This document shows, in pieces, positions 52,828 through 61,932 of a stretch of DNA of 64,000 bases. Origin of the DNA: Rahnella inusitata_A. Its GTDB lineage: Bacteria; Pseudomonadota; Gammaproteobacteria; Enterobacterales; Enterobacteriaceae. Where the stretch lies: the NCBI RefSeq assembly GCF_965118895.1, contig NZ_CBCPJJ010000012.1:1-64000 (forward strand), given 5' to 3'. Each line of letters opens with the position of its first letter. The stretch's first letter is position 1. The translations under genes were made by a program, and so were the position numbers. The notes below the pieces were generated by a model. It ran no database searches, was not told where the DNA came from, and saw nothing but the letters and a program-made list of their open reading frames with translations.

Positions 52828-54408
52828 ATGCTGTTCTCCCAGACCGGACTTGCGAAGTATCGCTACTATCGCCTTGCGTTGGCCAGCGCTATGGGGTTAT
52901 TTACCCTTATTCTTACGCTCGGTATTCGTATTTACGAACAAAGTCAGGTTATCTCTGCGGATCAAGAACGCGTGGCGATGCACACCGTTGAAAAACTCGA
53001 AAAATTACTTGAACCCGCTTCACAGGCCGCCCGAAAAGCACCCGTTGACCCGGCGCTGACCTGTCGTGAATTACAACCTGTCATGCAGCAAACCGTGGCG
53101 CGCATGCAAACCTTGCGATCTATCACTCTTGTTACCAATGGCACCATTACCTGTTCAAGCCTTATTGGCGCGCTGGATCTGAATTTCAGCAACACCCTGC
53201 CGGACATCGCTCAGGGCCGAACGCGGCTTGAGCTTCGTGCAGCAAAATTAACCAGATTAGATATTCCTACTTTGCTGCTCTGGCAGCCTGCCACGGCTGA
53301 TAATCTTAACGGTGAACTGTTCGTCTATAACATCGGGATCCTGTCGAATTTCCTGCTCGAACCACAGCCTCCGTACGCCCGCCATATTGTCCTGAACGTG
53401 ATGAAGCAAAGCCTCGAGTATGGTAAAAATGAAATCATTCAAAGCGTGAATTTGTCGCAGCGGCCGTTGCTGACTGTGAAATCACCAAACTATGATTTTT
53501 CCGTGTCGATTTATGGTGAGGAACCTTCCGCGCTGGCCTGGTCAGAACTGGCTTCCCATCTTCCTCTTTCGGTGCTGATCAGTTTACTGACCGCAACGGC
53601 GGTCTATTTGTTATCCGGCAGCCGGATTAGTCTCGCGTATCCGATAAGCCACGGGATTTCGCACCGCGAATTTAAAGTCTATTGTCAGCCGATTATCAAC
53701 AGTGTCGATGGCCGCTGTATTGGTGTCGAAACGCTGATGCGCTGGAAAAATCGCCGACAGGAATGGGTTTCGCCAGATGTGTTTATTCCGTTGGCTGAGC
53801 AACACGGGCTCATTATCGCGCTTACCCGCTACCTGATTAAAACGGTGGCCGATAATCTTTCGGTCTTCCCCGCCACTTCCGGTTTTTACGTCAGTATTAA
53901 CGTCGCCGCTCAGCATTTTAATAATATGGAAATTGTGGATGACATCCGCAAAATCTGGCTCCCCGCACAGCCTTCCGTCTCGCTAATGCTGGAACTGACT
54001 GAGCGCACGCGCTTGCAGGAATTACGAGCCGCCGAGATCTCACAGTTGAAAGAGATGGGGATATTACTGGCGATCGATGATTTCGGTACCGGCCACAGTT
54101 CATTGAGTTATCTGAAGACGCTCAATCCTGACGTGCTGAAAATCGATCAGGCGTTTACTGCCTCCATCGGTACTGACGCGATTAACGCAACGGTCACCGA
54201 TACCATCATCACGCTGGCGCAACGGCTGAATCTGAAGCTGATTGCCGAAGGCGTCGAAACTCGTGAACAGGTCGATTATCTGCGTAAACGCAAAGTCGAT
54301 TCTTTGCAGGGATACTATTTTGCCAGGCCGATGCCGATTGAGGTATTCCCGATCTGGCTGGCGCGTTATGAGAAATCCACGCAGGTCATGCAACCGGTTG
54401 ATGAATAA
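52828..54408 (+). CDS. pdeD: c-di-GMP phosphodiesterase, CSS-EAL type
   Basis: A 526-residue inner-membrane protein (YoaD/PdeD). Two membrane helices (about 15-37 and 240-262) flank a periplasmic CSS-motif domain containing TITCSSLIG, a redox-sensing cysteine sensor. The EAL domain (about 275-515) has the variant signature GVETLMRWKN (the ExLxR form, ETL for EAL), the metal and catalytic residues in INVAAQHF, LELTERTRL, IDDFGTG, KIDQAF and AEGVETREQ, so it looks active. It hydrolyses c-di-GMP. The chosen ATG has AAGGA upstream. E. coli has this gene in the same place. Confidence 0.94.
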   Translation: MLFSQTGLAKYRYYRLALASAMGLFTLILTLGIRIYEQSQVISADQERVAMHTVEKLEKLLEPASQAARKAPVDPALTCRELQPVMQQTVARMQTLRSITLVTNGTITCSSLIGALDLNFSNTLPDIAQGRTRLELRAAKLTRLDIPTLLLWQPATADNLNGELFVYNIGILSNFLLEPQPPYARHIVLNVMKQSLEYGKNEIIQSVNLSQRPLLTVKSPNYDFSVSIYGEEPSALAWSELASHLPLSVLISLLTATAVYLLSGSRISLAYPISHGISHREFKVYCQPIINSVDGRCIGVETLMRWKNRRQEWVSPDVFIPLAEQHGLIIALTRYLIKTVADNLSVFPATSGFYVSINVAAQHFNNMEIVDDIRKIWLPAQPSVSLMLELTERTRLQELRAAEISQLKEMGILLAIDDFGTGHSSLSYLKTLNPDVLKIDQAFTASIGTDAINATVTDTIITLAQRLNLKLIAEGVETREQVDYLRKRKVDSLQGYYFARPMPIEVFPIWLARYEKSTQVMQPVDE

Positions 54409-54428
54409 TCACGGTGAATGACAAGCAT

Positions 54429-54460
54429 AAAAAACGGCGACCGGAGTCGCCGTTTTAAAC
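54429..54460. terminator. Bidirectional terminator between pdeD and yoaE
   Basis: A 10-bp perfect stem (AAAACGGCGA / TCGCCGTTTT) with a six-base loop lies between the convergent stop codons. Confidence 0.9.
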
Positions 54461-54475
54461 AGAAGTGAACCGCTA

Positions 54476-56035
54476 TTACTGGTCTTCTTCCCAATGGTCT
54501 TCAGACTGGATTTTGGTGATCCGCACGCGCTCGATCCGATAATCTGTCACTTCAAGAATTTCAAAGTGCAGCGAGGCCATTTCAATCACTTCACCTGCTA
54601 CCGGCATCTGGCCAGATTTCGATAACAACAAACCCGCCAGTGACGCAAAATCATCGTCCGGGCTGACCAGCGTGTTGATGTCCAGGATCTGCTGTAACAG
54701 ATGTAAATCCGTGCCACCCTTGGCTATCCAGGAATCACCGTCGGCAATCACGTCCGGCGTTTCGTCCTCGTCCGGGAATTCACCGGCAATGGCTTCCAGC
54801 ACGTCCAGCGGCGTGACCAGCCCCTGAATCACACCAAACTCATTGCTGACTACCACCAGACGGCCTTTCGCTTTACGCAGCACGGCCAGCAGATTGATAA
54901 CATCCATCGTTTCCGGCACCACGATCGGTGGCGTTTTCTCGGCAAAGGCCACGATGCTTTCACCCTTTTCCAGCGCCACCAGCAGATCTTTCGCCCGCAC
55001 CACGCCGATCACATCGTCCAGAGAGTGACGGCAAATCGGGAACAGGCTGTGCGGCGTGTCCAGCAACTGGCTGCGGATTTCAGCCGGTGAGCGTTCACAG
55101 TCCACCCAGGAAATCTCAGTGCGCGGCGTCATGATGCTGCGCAGCGAACGCGAGGCCAGCGTCAGTACGCCGGTTATCATGTGACGTTCTTCTTCCGCAA
55201 AAGTCTCATGGGCAGGTACGGCATCACCTGAAGGTTCATCTTCATTCTGATGCTGGCGTTTCCCGCCCATCAGACGCTGAATCGCCTCGGCCGTACGTTC
55301 ACGCATCGGTCGCGTGGACTGGCTTTTCAGGAAGTTACGACGTGCAATCTGGTTGAATAATTCAATCAGAATGGAGAAACCGATCGCGGCGTACAGATAA
55401 CCTTTCGGAATGTGGAAACCAAAACCTTCAGCAATCAGGCTCAAGCCGATCATCAGCAGGAAGCTGAGACACAGCACCACCACCGTCGGATGATTGTTCA
55501 CAAAGCGGGTCAGCGACTTCGACGCCAGCAGCATGACACCCATGGCAATCACCACCGCCGTCATCATGACGTACAGGTTGTTGACCATCCCAACTGCGGT
55601 GATCACCGCATCGAGTGAGAACACGGCGTCCAGCACCACAATCTGCGCCACAACGGACCAGAAACTGGCGTAGCCGCGGTTTTGCGAACCGTGCTCTTCA
55701 TGCCCCTCCAGCCGTTCGTGCAACTCCGTCGTCGCTTTGAACAGCAGGAATACCCCGCCGAGCAACAGGATCAAATCGCGTCCGGAGAAACTGAACTGCG
55801 CAATACTAAACAGCGGCGTGGTGAGTTTGACCATCCACGAGATCAGCGACAGCAGGCCTAAACGCATAATCAGAGCTAAGGATAAGCCGATGATACGTGC
55901 TTTATCACGCTGTTTTGGTGGCAGTTTGTCCGCAAGAATGGCGATAAACACCAGGTTGTCGATACCCAGAACAATTTCCAGAACGACAAGTGTCAGCAAA
56001 CCGACCCATATTGAAGGGTCCATCAAAAATTCCAT
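54476..56035 (-). CDS. yoaE: TerC family membrane protein with CBS and transporter-associated domains
   Basis: A 519-residue protein. The N-terminal TerC domain (about 1-230, EIVLGIDNLVFIAILADKLP and LDAVFSLDAVITAVGM with the conserved acidic residues) is followed by two CBS domains (about 300-420) and a CorC_HlyC-type domain at the C-terminus. E. coli YoaE has been linked to manganese export together with Alx. MntP is missing from its usual place in this window, which makes this the only Mn exporter candidate seen here. Identity is clear; substrate is inferred. Confidence 0.94.
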   Translation of the reverse strand: MEFLMDPSIWVGLLTLVVLEIVLGIDNLVFIAILADKLPPKQRDKARIIGLSLALIMRLGLLSLISWMVKLTTPLFSIAQFSFSGRDLILLLGGVFLLFKATTELHERLEGHEEHGSQNRGYASFWSVVAQIVVLDAVFSLDAVITAVGMVNNLYVMMTAVVIAMGVMLLASKSLTRFVNNHPTVVVLCLSFLLMIGLSLIAEGFGFHIPKGYLYAAIGFSILIELFNQIARRNFLKSQSTRPMRERTAEAIQRLMGGKRQHQNEDEPSGDAVPAHETFAEEERHMITGVLTLASRSLRSIMTPRTEISWVDCERSPAEIRSQLLDTPHSLFPICRHSLDDVIGVVRAKDLLVALEKGESIVAFAEKTPPIVVPETMDVINLLAVLRKAKGRLVVVSNEFGVIQGLVTPLDVLEAIAGEFPDEDETPDVIADGDSWIAKGGTDLHLLQQILDINTLVSPDDDFASLAGLLLSKSGQMPVAGEVIEMASLHFEILEVTDYRIERVRITKIQSEDHWEEDQ

Positions 56036-56152
56036 GTCAGACTCCGCAATGAGTTAAAGAAAAAAGACGCAAAGAAACGCGATTCGCTGAGCAATCAGGG
56101 GCCCGGCAAAGTGTTTTAGCTGTATGACTTACAGATGAAAGCGGTTTCAGTG

Positions 56153-56185
56153 CGGCAAAAATCAGGCCCATTGGGGCGGATTTGC
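56153..56185 (-). promoter_or_regulatory. Stem-loop in the leader of yoaE
   Basis: On the minus strand GGCAAATC-GCCC pairs with GGGC-GAUUUUUGCC around a CAAT loop, with a small bulge. It lies about 120 bases before the yoaE ATG within a long (about 230-base) untranslated region. It could be part of a structured leader; a manganese riboswitch was considered but not supported by the conserved motifs I can recall. Evidence is structural only. Confidence 0.3.
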
Positions 56186-56419
56186 CGGTAATGATGAGAT
56201 GAAAAAGCGAAGAATAGTGACGTCGGTGACAGTCCATAGGGAGGGCTGAGGCCCGGTACTCCTGTTCAATTATTTGGAAAATCACTTTATCAGGAATGAT
56301 TATCTGACGAAAGTGCGATCTTTTACCTCCTGCATCATTCTGAAACATCTATGCTGTTTTATTAGGCACGTGGAAGCGTATTCACAATACGTCGTTGAAT
56401 AACGGACAGTCGTCACAAA

Positions 56420-56447
56420 ATTTATTTTTTCACACACTAAAATAAAT
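56420..56447. promoter_or_regulatory. Mlc-like palindrome upstream of manX
   Basis: A perfect 9-bp inverted repeat, ATTTATTTT...AAAATAAAT, with a 10-base spacer lies 195 bases before the manX start. The spacing and TTATTTT/AAAATAA arms resemble operators of the Mlc/NagC family; Mlc represses manXYZ in E. coli. The rest of the 605-base gap (56036-56640) shows only the yoaE leader and no gene. Confidence 0.6.
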
Positions 56448-56640
56448 CACGTCGCACGACCTGTTGAGGTTCTGCAGTTTTACTGTTTATCAGTGTTATC
56501 AGAAATTAACGGACATTAGTGGGTTAATTCTCACGCAGGGAACGCTCTGTCCGCCTCAGGAACAAAAACGGGCGGATATCATCATCAGCACCATTACTTA
56601 TGTGCATAACTCTTAACCGAGTTAACAGAGGAGGTAGCGA

Positions 56641-57603
56641 GTGAGTATTGCTATTATCATCGGCACGCACGGGTCAGCAGCTGAACAGTTGCTGAAAACA
56701 GCGGAAATGATTTTAGGTGAACAGGATAATGTCGCCTATATCGATTTCGTACCCGGCGAGAATGCCGAAACCCTGATCGAAAAGTACACGGCAAAGTTGG
56801 GTGGTTTAGATACCAGCAGCGGCGTCCTTTTCCTGGTCGACACCTGGGGTGGCAGCCCGTTTAACGCCGCCAGCCGCATTGTTGTCGATAAGGAAAATTA
56901 CGAAGTTGTCACCGGTGTTAACATCCCTATGCTGGCAGAAACTTTCATGGCCCGTGATGACAACCCGTCCTTCGCAGAACTGGTTGCCATTGCAGTGGAA
57001 ACCGGACGTATCGGCGTAAAAGCGCTGAAAACCCCGGAACCTGCCACAGAAGCCCCTGTCGCCGCACCTGTACCGAAAAAAGCCGCCCCGGTTCAACCTT
57101 CCGGTCCGAATGATTACATGAAAATCGGTCTTGCCCGTATTGATGACCGTTTAATCCATGGACAAGTCGCGACCCGCTGGACCAAAGAAACCAACGTTAA
57201 CCGCATTATTGTCATCAGCGATGAAGTGGCTGCCGACACCGTGCGTAAAACGTTGCTGACTCAGGTTGCTCCTCCTGGTGTAACTGCACACGTTGTCGAC
57301 GTGGAGAAAGCTATCCGTGTTTACAACAACCCGAAATACGCTGGCGACCGCGTGATGTTGTTGTTCACCAACCCAACCGACGTGCTGCGTGTGGTTGAAG
57401 GTGGCGTGAAGATTACAACGGTCAACATTGGTGGTATGGCATTCCGTCAGGGTAAAACCCAGGTGAATAACGCCGTGTCCGTCGACGAGAAAGATATCGA
57501 AGCATTCAAAAAACTGAATGAAAAAGGTATCGAACTTGAAGTGCGTAAAGTGTCCTCGGATTCACGTCTCAAGATGATGGATCTTATTAATAAGATGAAT
57601 TAA
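56641..57603 (+). CDS. manX: PTS mannose-family transporter subunit IIAB
   Basis: A 320-residue cytoplasmic protein with IIA (about 1-130, phospho-histidine in IGTHGSAAEQLL) and IIB (about 158-320, phospho-histidine in RIDDRLIHGQVATRW) joined by an Ala/Pro-rich linker (about 135-157). It passes phosphate from HPr to sugars imported by ManYZ (mannose, glucose, glucosamine, N-acetylglucosamine). The start codon is GTG with AGAGGAGG upstream. First gene of manXYZ. Confidence 0.98.
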   Translation: MSIAIIIGTHGSAAEQLLKTAEMILGEQDNVAYIDFVPGENAETLIEKYTAKLGGLDTSSGVLFLVDTWGGSPFNAASRIVVDKENYEVVTGVNIPMLAETFMARDDNPSFAELVAIAVETGRIGVKALKTPEPATEAPVAAPVPKKAAPVQPSGPNDYMKIGLARIDDRLIHGQVATRWTKETNVNRIIVISDEVAADTVRKTLLTQVAPPGVTAHVVDVEKAIRVYNNPKYAGDRVMLLFTNPTDVLRVVEGGVKITTVNIGGMAFRQGKTQVNNAVSVDEKDIEAFKKLNEKGIELEVRKVSSDSRLKMMDLINKMN

Positions 57604-57696
57604 TAAGCACAGGCGTCAAACGCAGATTGCCTCAACGTTATCTGCATCTGATGTGCTTGTTTTTACTCAGCGTCCTTTGGTCATAGGAGAAGTGCA

Positions 57697-58494
57697 ATGG
57701 AGATCACCACACTACAAATTGTGCTGATATTTATTGTTGCATGTATTGCCGGGATGGGTTCGATTCTGGATGAATTCCAGTTTCACCGTCCGTTAGTTGC
57801 CTGTACTTTGATCGGTTTTGTTCTGGGTGATGTTAAAACCGGGATCATCATCGGCGGTACGTTGGAAATGATTGCGCTGGGCTGGATGAACATCGGTGCT
57901 GCTGTTGCACCGGATGCTGCCCTCGCCTCCATCATTTCTACCATTCTGGTTATCGCAGGCGGTCAGTCTGTCGGTGCCGGTATTGCATTAGCCATCCCTC
58001 TGGCTGCTGCAGGTCAGGTATTAACCATTATCGTTCGTACTATCACCGTTGCCTTCCAGCACGCTGCTGATAAAGCCGCTGAGAAAGGAAACCTTAGCGC
58101 GATTACCTGGATCCACGTTTCGGCGCTGGTTCTTCAGGCAATGCGTATCGCTATTCCAGCCGTGATTGTTGCGGTTTCTGTGGGTACTGCCATCGTTCAT
58201 GACTTGCTGGCATCGATTCCGGAAGTGGTCACCAACGGTCTGAATATTGCGGGTGGTATGATTGTCGTCGTCGGTTACGCCATGGTCATTAACATGATGC
58301 GTGCTGGCTACCTGATGCCTTTCTTCTACCTCGGTTTCGTCACTGCGGCATTCACTAACTTCAACCTGGTTGCACTGGGTGTGATTGGTGTGGTGATGGC
58401 AGTGCTTTACATCCAGTTGAGCCCGAAATACAACAAATCTGCGCAAGCAGCGGCAGCTCCGGGTGTTAACGACCTCGATAACGAATTGGATTAA
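57697..58494 (+). CDS. manY: PTS mannose-family transporter subunit IIC
   Basis: A 265-residue membrane protein with seven or so hydrophobic segments. LIGFVLGDVKTGIIIGGTLEMIALGWMNIGAA is the family signature for IIC-Man. It forms the sugar channel with ManZ and in E. coli also serves lambda DNA entry and bacteriocin sensitivity. It follows manX by 93 bases and precedes manZ by 11 bases. Confidence 0.97.
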   Translation: MEITTLQIVLIFIVACIAGMGSILDEFQFHRPLVACTLIGFVLGDVKTGIIIGGTLEMIALGWMNIGAAVAPDAALASIISTILVIAGGQSVGAGIALAIPLAAAGQVLTIIVRTITVAFQHAADKAAEKGNLSAITWIHVSALVLQAMRIAIPAVIVAVSVGTAIVHDLLASIPEVVTNGLNIAGGMIVVVGYAMVINMMRAGYLMPFFYLGFVTAAFTNFNLVALGVIGVVMAVLYIQLSPKYNKSAQAAAAPGVNDLDNELD

Positions 58495-58505
58495 GGGTGA
58501 AGGAC

Positions 58506-59348
58506 ATGGTTGATAAAACTGAAGTTAAAAAACTCACGGCAGGCGACATCCGCGGTGTGTTTATGCGCTCCAACCTTTTCCAGGGGTCATGGAACTTCGA
58601 ACGTATGCAGGCTTTGGGCTTCTGTTTCTGTATGGTGCCTGCTATTCGTCGTCTCTATCCTGAAAATAACGACGATCGCAAAGCGGCAATTAAACGCCAT
58701 CTGGAATTCTTCAACACCCATCCTTATGTTGCCGCGCCTGTTTTGGGCGTAACGCTGGCGATGGAAGAACAGCGTGCCAACGGCGCACCTATCGACGACG
58801 CGGCCATCAACGGCCTGAAAGTCGGTCTGATGGGGCCTCTGGCCGGTGTGGGTGACCCGATCTTCTGGGGTACTGTACGTCCGGTGTTTGCTGCACTGGG
58901 TGCGGGTATCGCGATGACCGGTAGTCTGCTTGGGCCATTGCTGTTCTTCGTATTGTTTAACCTTGTACGCCTGCTGACCCGTTATTACGGTGTGGCTTAT
59001 GGCTACAAAAAAGGTGTCGATATCGTAGGTGATATGGGCGGCGGCTTCCTGCAAAAACTGACCGAGGGGGCGTCTATTCTCGGCCTCTTTGTCATGGGGG
59101 CACTGGTTAACAAATGGACGCACGTTAACATTCCGCTGGTGGTATCGAAAATCACCGACCAAACCGGCCATACTACGGTCACCACGGTACAGACGATTCT
59201 GGACCAGCTGATGCCGGGTCTGGTGCCATTGCTGCTGACCTTCGGCTGTATGTGGCTGCTGCGTCGGAAAGTGAATGCGTTGTGGATCATCGTTGGCTTC
59301 TTCGCCATCGGGATCTTCGGTTACTGGATTGGCCTGTTAGGTCTCTGA
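58506..59348 (+). CDS. manZ: PTS mannose-family transporter subunit IID
   Basis: A 280-residue membrane protein beginning MVDKTEVKKLTAGDIRGVFMRSN; the conserved SNLFQGSWNFERMQALGF and GLMGPLAGVGDPIFWGTVRPV are present, and there are membrane segments at about 130-150, 185-205, 225-250 and 255-275. With ManY it forms the import channel. The ATG three codons into the open frame has GAAGGA before it. A terminator follows. Confidence 0.97.
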   Translation: MVDKTEVKKLTAGDIRGVFMRSNLFQGSWNFERMQALGFCFCMVPAIRRLYPENNDDRKAAIKRHLEFFNTHPYVAAPVLGVTLAMEEQRANGAPIDDAAINGLKVGLMGPLAGVGDPIFWGTVRPVFAALGAGIAMTGSLLGPLLFFVLFNLVRLLTRYYGVAYGYKKGVDIVGDMGGGFLQKLTEGASILGLFVMGALVNKWTHVNIPLVVSKITDQTGHTTVTTVQTILDQLMPGLVPLLLTFGCMWLLRRKVNALWIIVGFFAIGIFGYWIGLLGL

Positions 59349-59355
59349 TAGCCAC

Positions 59356-59386
59356 AAGCCGGGGGATCACTCCTCCGGCTTTTTTA
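59356..59386 (+). terminator. Terminator after manZ
   Basis: Stem AGCCGG-GGA with TCC-CCGGCT around TCAC, followed by six T residues, eight bases after the manZ stop codon. yobD, 68 bases further on, would need its own promoter or read-through. Confidence 0.85.
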
Positions 59387-59453
59387 TTGCCTGAATTTGT
59401 CTATTTCTGCTTTTATTTTGCTTTGCCTGTTGGCAGTACGCTGGAGTTTTTTC

Positions 59454-59912
59454 ATGTCAGTGACCGATATCGTCCTCGCCCTCTTCACCTTCATGCTGCT
59501 GGCCTATGCCATCTACGACGAATTCATCATGGGAGCCAAAAACGGCAAAACCCGCCTGAGAGTCAATCTTCGTCGCCGTAATAAGCTCGATTCCATCATC
59601 TTCATTGGCCTGCTGGCGATCCTGCTTTACAACAATATTCAGGCCAATGGCACGCCTCTTACTAACTATTTGTTGATTGGTCTGGCGCTGGTGGCGTTCT
59701 ATCTCTCTTTTATTCGCTGGCCAAAATTGCTGTTTAAGCCCAAAGGTTTTTACTTCGCCAATACCTTCATCACGTATGACAGGATCCGCAGTATGAATCT
59801 CTCTGAGGATGGTGTGCTGGTGTTTGAATTAGAACAGAAGAAGTTATTGATCCGCGTAAACGAGCTGGATGATTTAGAGAAGATTTACAAAGTGATGGTT
59901 GAAAATCAGTAG
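59454..59912 (+). CDS. yobD: YobD family inner-membrane protein (DUF986)
   Basis: A 152-residue membrane protein (E. coli length). Three membrane segments (about 5-25, 42-60, 68-88) precede a cytosolic domain GFYFANTFITYDRIRSMNLS followed by EDGVLVFELEQKKLLIRV, as in E. coli YobD. Function unknown. It starts at MSVTDIVLALF with GGAG upstream; a longer frame is possible but unlikely. It follows manZ as in E. coli, but is directly convergent with rlmA here, with mntP absent between. Confidence 0.93.
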   Translation: MSVTDIVLALFTFMLLAYAIYDEFIMGAKNGKTRLRVNLRRRNKLDSIIFIGLLAILLYNNIQANGTPLTNYLLIGLALVAFYLSFIRWPKLLFKPKGFYFANTFITYDRIRSMNLSEDGVLVFELEQKKLLIRVNELDDLEKIYKVMVENQ

Positions 59913-59939
59913 TCTGACCTTCAACCCTGCAAGGCCAGA

Positions 59940-60779
59940 TTAAGCATTAATAGTTTCGTCATCTGGTTTGCGTTGATGCAACCTGATGACGAAATCAGTC
60001 TCACACCTGAACGCCGTCTCTGCCTTCAGATTCGCCATCACCTCTTGCGAAGCGCGCCACGCAAAAGGCGTCATCTGCAATAGATCAAACGCCTCCGTCC
60101 CCGTCAGCTGCATATCGTAGGCCAGAGATTCCGTCGCTATCCGTTCGAAGCCTTCCAGTTGTTCATCCAGCTCCGCATGTAACTGTACATCCTGATAAAT
60201 GAGCCCCTTCAGTTGATACAGATGGCGAGGCCCTGGTGCGACGGTTAGTACCACGCCACCCGGTTTAACGGCACGGTACAGCTCCTGTGCCTTGCAGGGC
60301 GCGTAAATCCGCACCACGGCGTCCAGCGAGGCTTCGGCGAAGGGTAAACGATGGCTGGAAGCCACGCAAAAATCCGCCGAATGATACCGCTTCGCCGCAT
60401 AACGAATCGCGACCTTCGCGACATCCAGCCCATACACTTTCAACGCACGTGTCAGGGCTAACCTTTCAGCAATAGCCGTCGTGTAATACCCTTCTCCGCA
60501 ACCGATATCCAGCAGAGCCGTCGCGCTTTGCGGCAACACTTCATCAAGGAGAGCCACCAGACGATCGCGCAGCGGCTGATAGTGGCCGGCATCAAGAAAG
60601 GCACGGCGTGACATCATCATTTCAGTGCTGTCCCCCGGTTGCTTCGATCGTTTATGCTGCACGGGCATCAGATTGACGTAGCCTTCTTTAGCATGATCAA
60701 ACTGATGATTCTGCGCACAGCGCCATTGCTGGCCGGTGAGCTCAAGGGGCTGGAAACAAAGTGGACACTGATAAGTCAT
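59940..60779 (-). CDS. rlmA: 23S rRNA (guanine-745-N1)-methyltransferase
   Basis: A 279-residue enzyme (RrmA). The N-terminal zinc finger is CPLCFQPL...CAQNHQFDHAKEGYVNLMP, followed by a Rossmann methyltransferase domain with motif I LLDIGCGEGYYT. It methylates N1 of G745 in 23S rRNA. The chosen start gives MTYQCPLCFQPLEL; the five upstream residues in the frame are not conserved. Divergent from the gene at 60926. Confidence 0.95.
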   Translation of the reverse strand: MTYQCPLCFQPLELTGQQWRCAQNHQFDHAKEGYVNLMPVQHKRSKQPGDSTEMMMSRRAFLDAGHYQPLRDRLVALLDEVLPQSATALLDIGCGEGYYTTAIAERLALTRALKVYGLDVAKVAIRYAAKRYHSADFCVASSHRLPFAEASLDAVVRIYAPCKAQELYRAVKPGGVVLTVAPGPRHLYQLKGLIYQDVQLHAELDEQLEGFERIATESLAYDMQLTGTEAFDLLQMTPFAWRASQEVMANLKAETAFRCETDFVIRLHQRKPDDETINA

Positions 60780-60925
60780 GCGGGAAACCTGCAAGAAAAG
60801 GCTGAGGGGCGAATATTCGCAACAAGGTTAAGTCTAAAGAAGGCGACGGGTGGTTGCAACCGCTGGAAAGTCTGACTAAAAGCCAGCTACACTGATGCCA
60901 TGATCTTTCCTTAACGAGACTTGAG

Positions 60926-61627
60926 ATGAGTGACAGCTCAGCCTTACTCCGTCAAATTCCCGGTATTCTTCATGGCTTCGGCGATAAGCACACCTTGCTT
61001 CCTGCTGAGTTACAACCTTACGAATCCACCCGGCCTGCCAAGAAACAGGTGCATGGCGTTCAGATAGTCGACGTTACTCAGCCTGCTCAGGCCTGTGGCG
61101 AAGCAGACGGGTTCTTCACGTCGACGCCCGGCATTCTTCTGGCGGTATTCACAGCGGACTGTTTACCGGTAATTTTCTGCCGTAGAGATGGCAAGCAAAT
61201 CGGTGTAGTCCACGCGGGCTGGCGGGGACTGATCGACGGGATTCTGGAACAGATGGCTGCACGAATTAACGCGTCAGGAGAGACGGCTGACTGGGTGGTG
61301 TCTATCGGCCCGGCGGCAGGTGCCTGCTGTTATGAAGTGAGTCAGGAGCTGACGGACACTTATATGCAGCGCCTTGATTTCCCTCCTTCACTGATATCAC
61401 CTAAGCCGCGTCATCTGGATCTGGCCGCTATCGCCGAAGCGAAATTACGCGCGCTGGGCTTTACCGACATCGATCACGCAGGCCATTGCACGATATGTAC
61501 TCCGGATGAAACCGGCACCGGTTTCAACTACACCAGCTTTCGCCGCAACAGCCATCAGAGGGAAAAAGATCCGTCTCATCCGGGCATCAGCGGACGAAAT
61601 CAGCAATCCGGGATCATCATTCTCTGA
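60926..61627 (+). CDS. YfiH/PgeF (laccase-like, DUF152) family protein, second copy type
   Basis: A 233-residue multicopper-oxidase-like or purine-nucleoside-active family protein. KKQVHGVQIV, FTADCLPVIF and VVHAGWRGLIDGILE supply the His-Cys-His metal site. Enterobacteria usually carry one such gene (yfiH/pgeF beside rluD); this one lies in a different place and is the likely paralogue, which I cannot confirm from one window. The ATG has GAGACTTGAG upstream. It sits between rlmA and cspC, where E. coli has no gene. Confidence 0.88.
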   Translation: MSDSSALLRQIPGILHGFGDKHTLLPAELQPYESTRPAKKQVHGVQIVDVTQPAQACGEADGFFTSTPGILLAVFTADCLPVIFCRRDGKQIGVVHAGWRGLIDGILEQMAARINASGETADWVVSIGPAAGACCYEVSQELTDTYMQRLDFPPSLISPKPRHLDLAAIAEAKLRALGFTDIDHAGHCTICTPDETGTGFNYTSFRRNSHQREKDPSHPGISGRNQQSGIIIL

Positions 61628-61638
61628 ATGCCGGACAC

Positions 61639-61666
61639 AAAAAAACCCGCCTTGGCGGGTTTTTTT
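61639..61666. terminator. Bidirectional terminator for cspC and the YfiH-like gene
   Basis: A perfect stem AAAAACCCGCC / GGCGGGTTTTT with a TT loop lies between the convergent stop codons of the two genes. Confidence 0.94.
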
Positions 61667-61681
61667 ACAGCTGGACGCTGC

Positions 61682-61891
61682 TTAGATTGCAGTTACGTTA
61701 ACTGCAGACGGGCCTTTCTGGCCGTCCTGGATTTCGAACTCTACGTTCTGGCCTTCAGCCAGAGTTTTGAAGCCGTTACCCTGGATTGCAGAGAAGTGTA
61801 CGAACACGTCTTTGCTGCCGTCAGCAGGAGTAATGAAACCGAAACCTTTAGACTCGTTGAACCACTTAACTTGACCTTTGATCTTTGCCAT
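61682..61891 (-). CDS. cspC: Cold-shock-like RNA chaperone CspC
   Basis: A 69-residue cold-shock domain protein, identical to E. coli CspC except at one residue near the C-terminus (GPSAVN for GPAAVN). RNP1 KGFGFI and RNP2 VFVHF are intact. CspC binds RNA, melts structure and affects rpoS and uspA mRNA stability; it is not cold-induced. Translated from the yobF-cspC transcript; yobF ends 41 bases upstream. Confidence 0.98.
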   Translation of the reverse strand: MAKIKGQVKWFNESKGFGFITPADGSKDVFVHFSAIQGNGFKTLAEGQNVEFEIQDGQKGPSAVNVTAI

Positions 61892-61932
61892 CTTGAGTAT
61901 TTCCTTTGGATTGTTTAAACCGCCCGTAGGCG

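Noticed and set aside
56036..56348. A 103-codon frame upstream of yoaE and a possible manganese riboswitch
   Set aside because: The frame is atypical in composition and unlike any family I know; the riboswitch motif (GGGGAGUAG) is only partly matched (GGAGTAC), so I did not annotate it as such.
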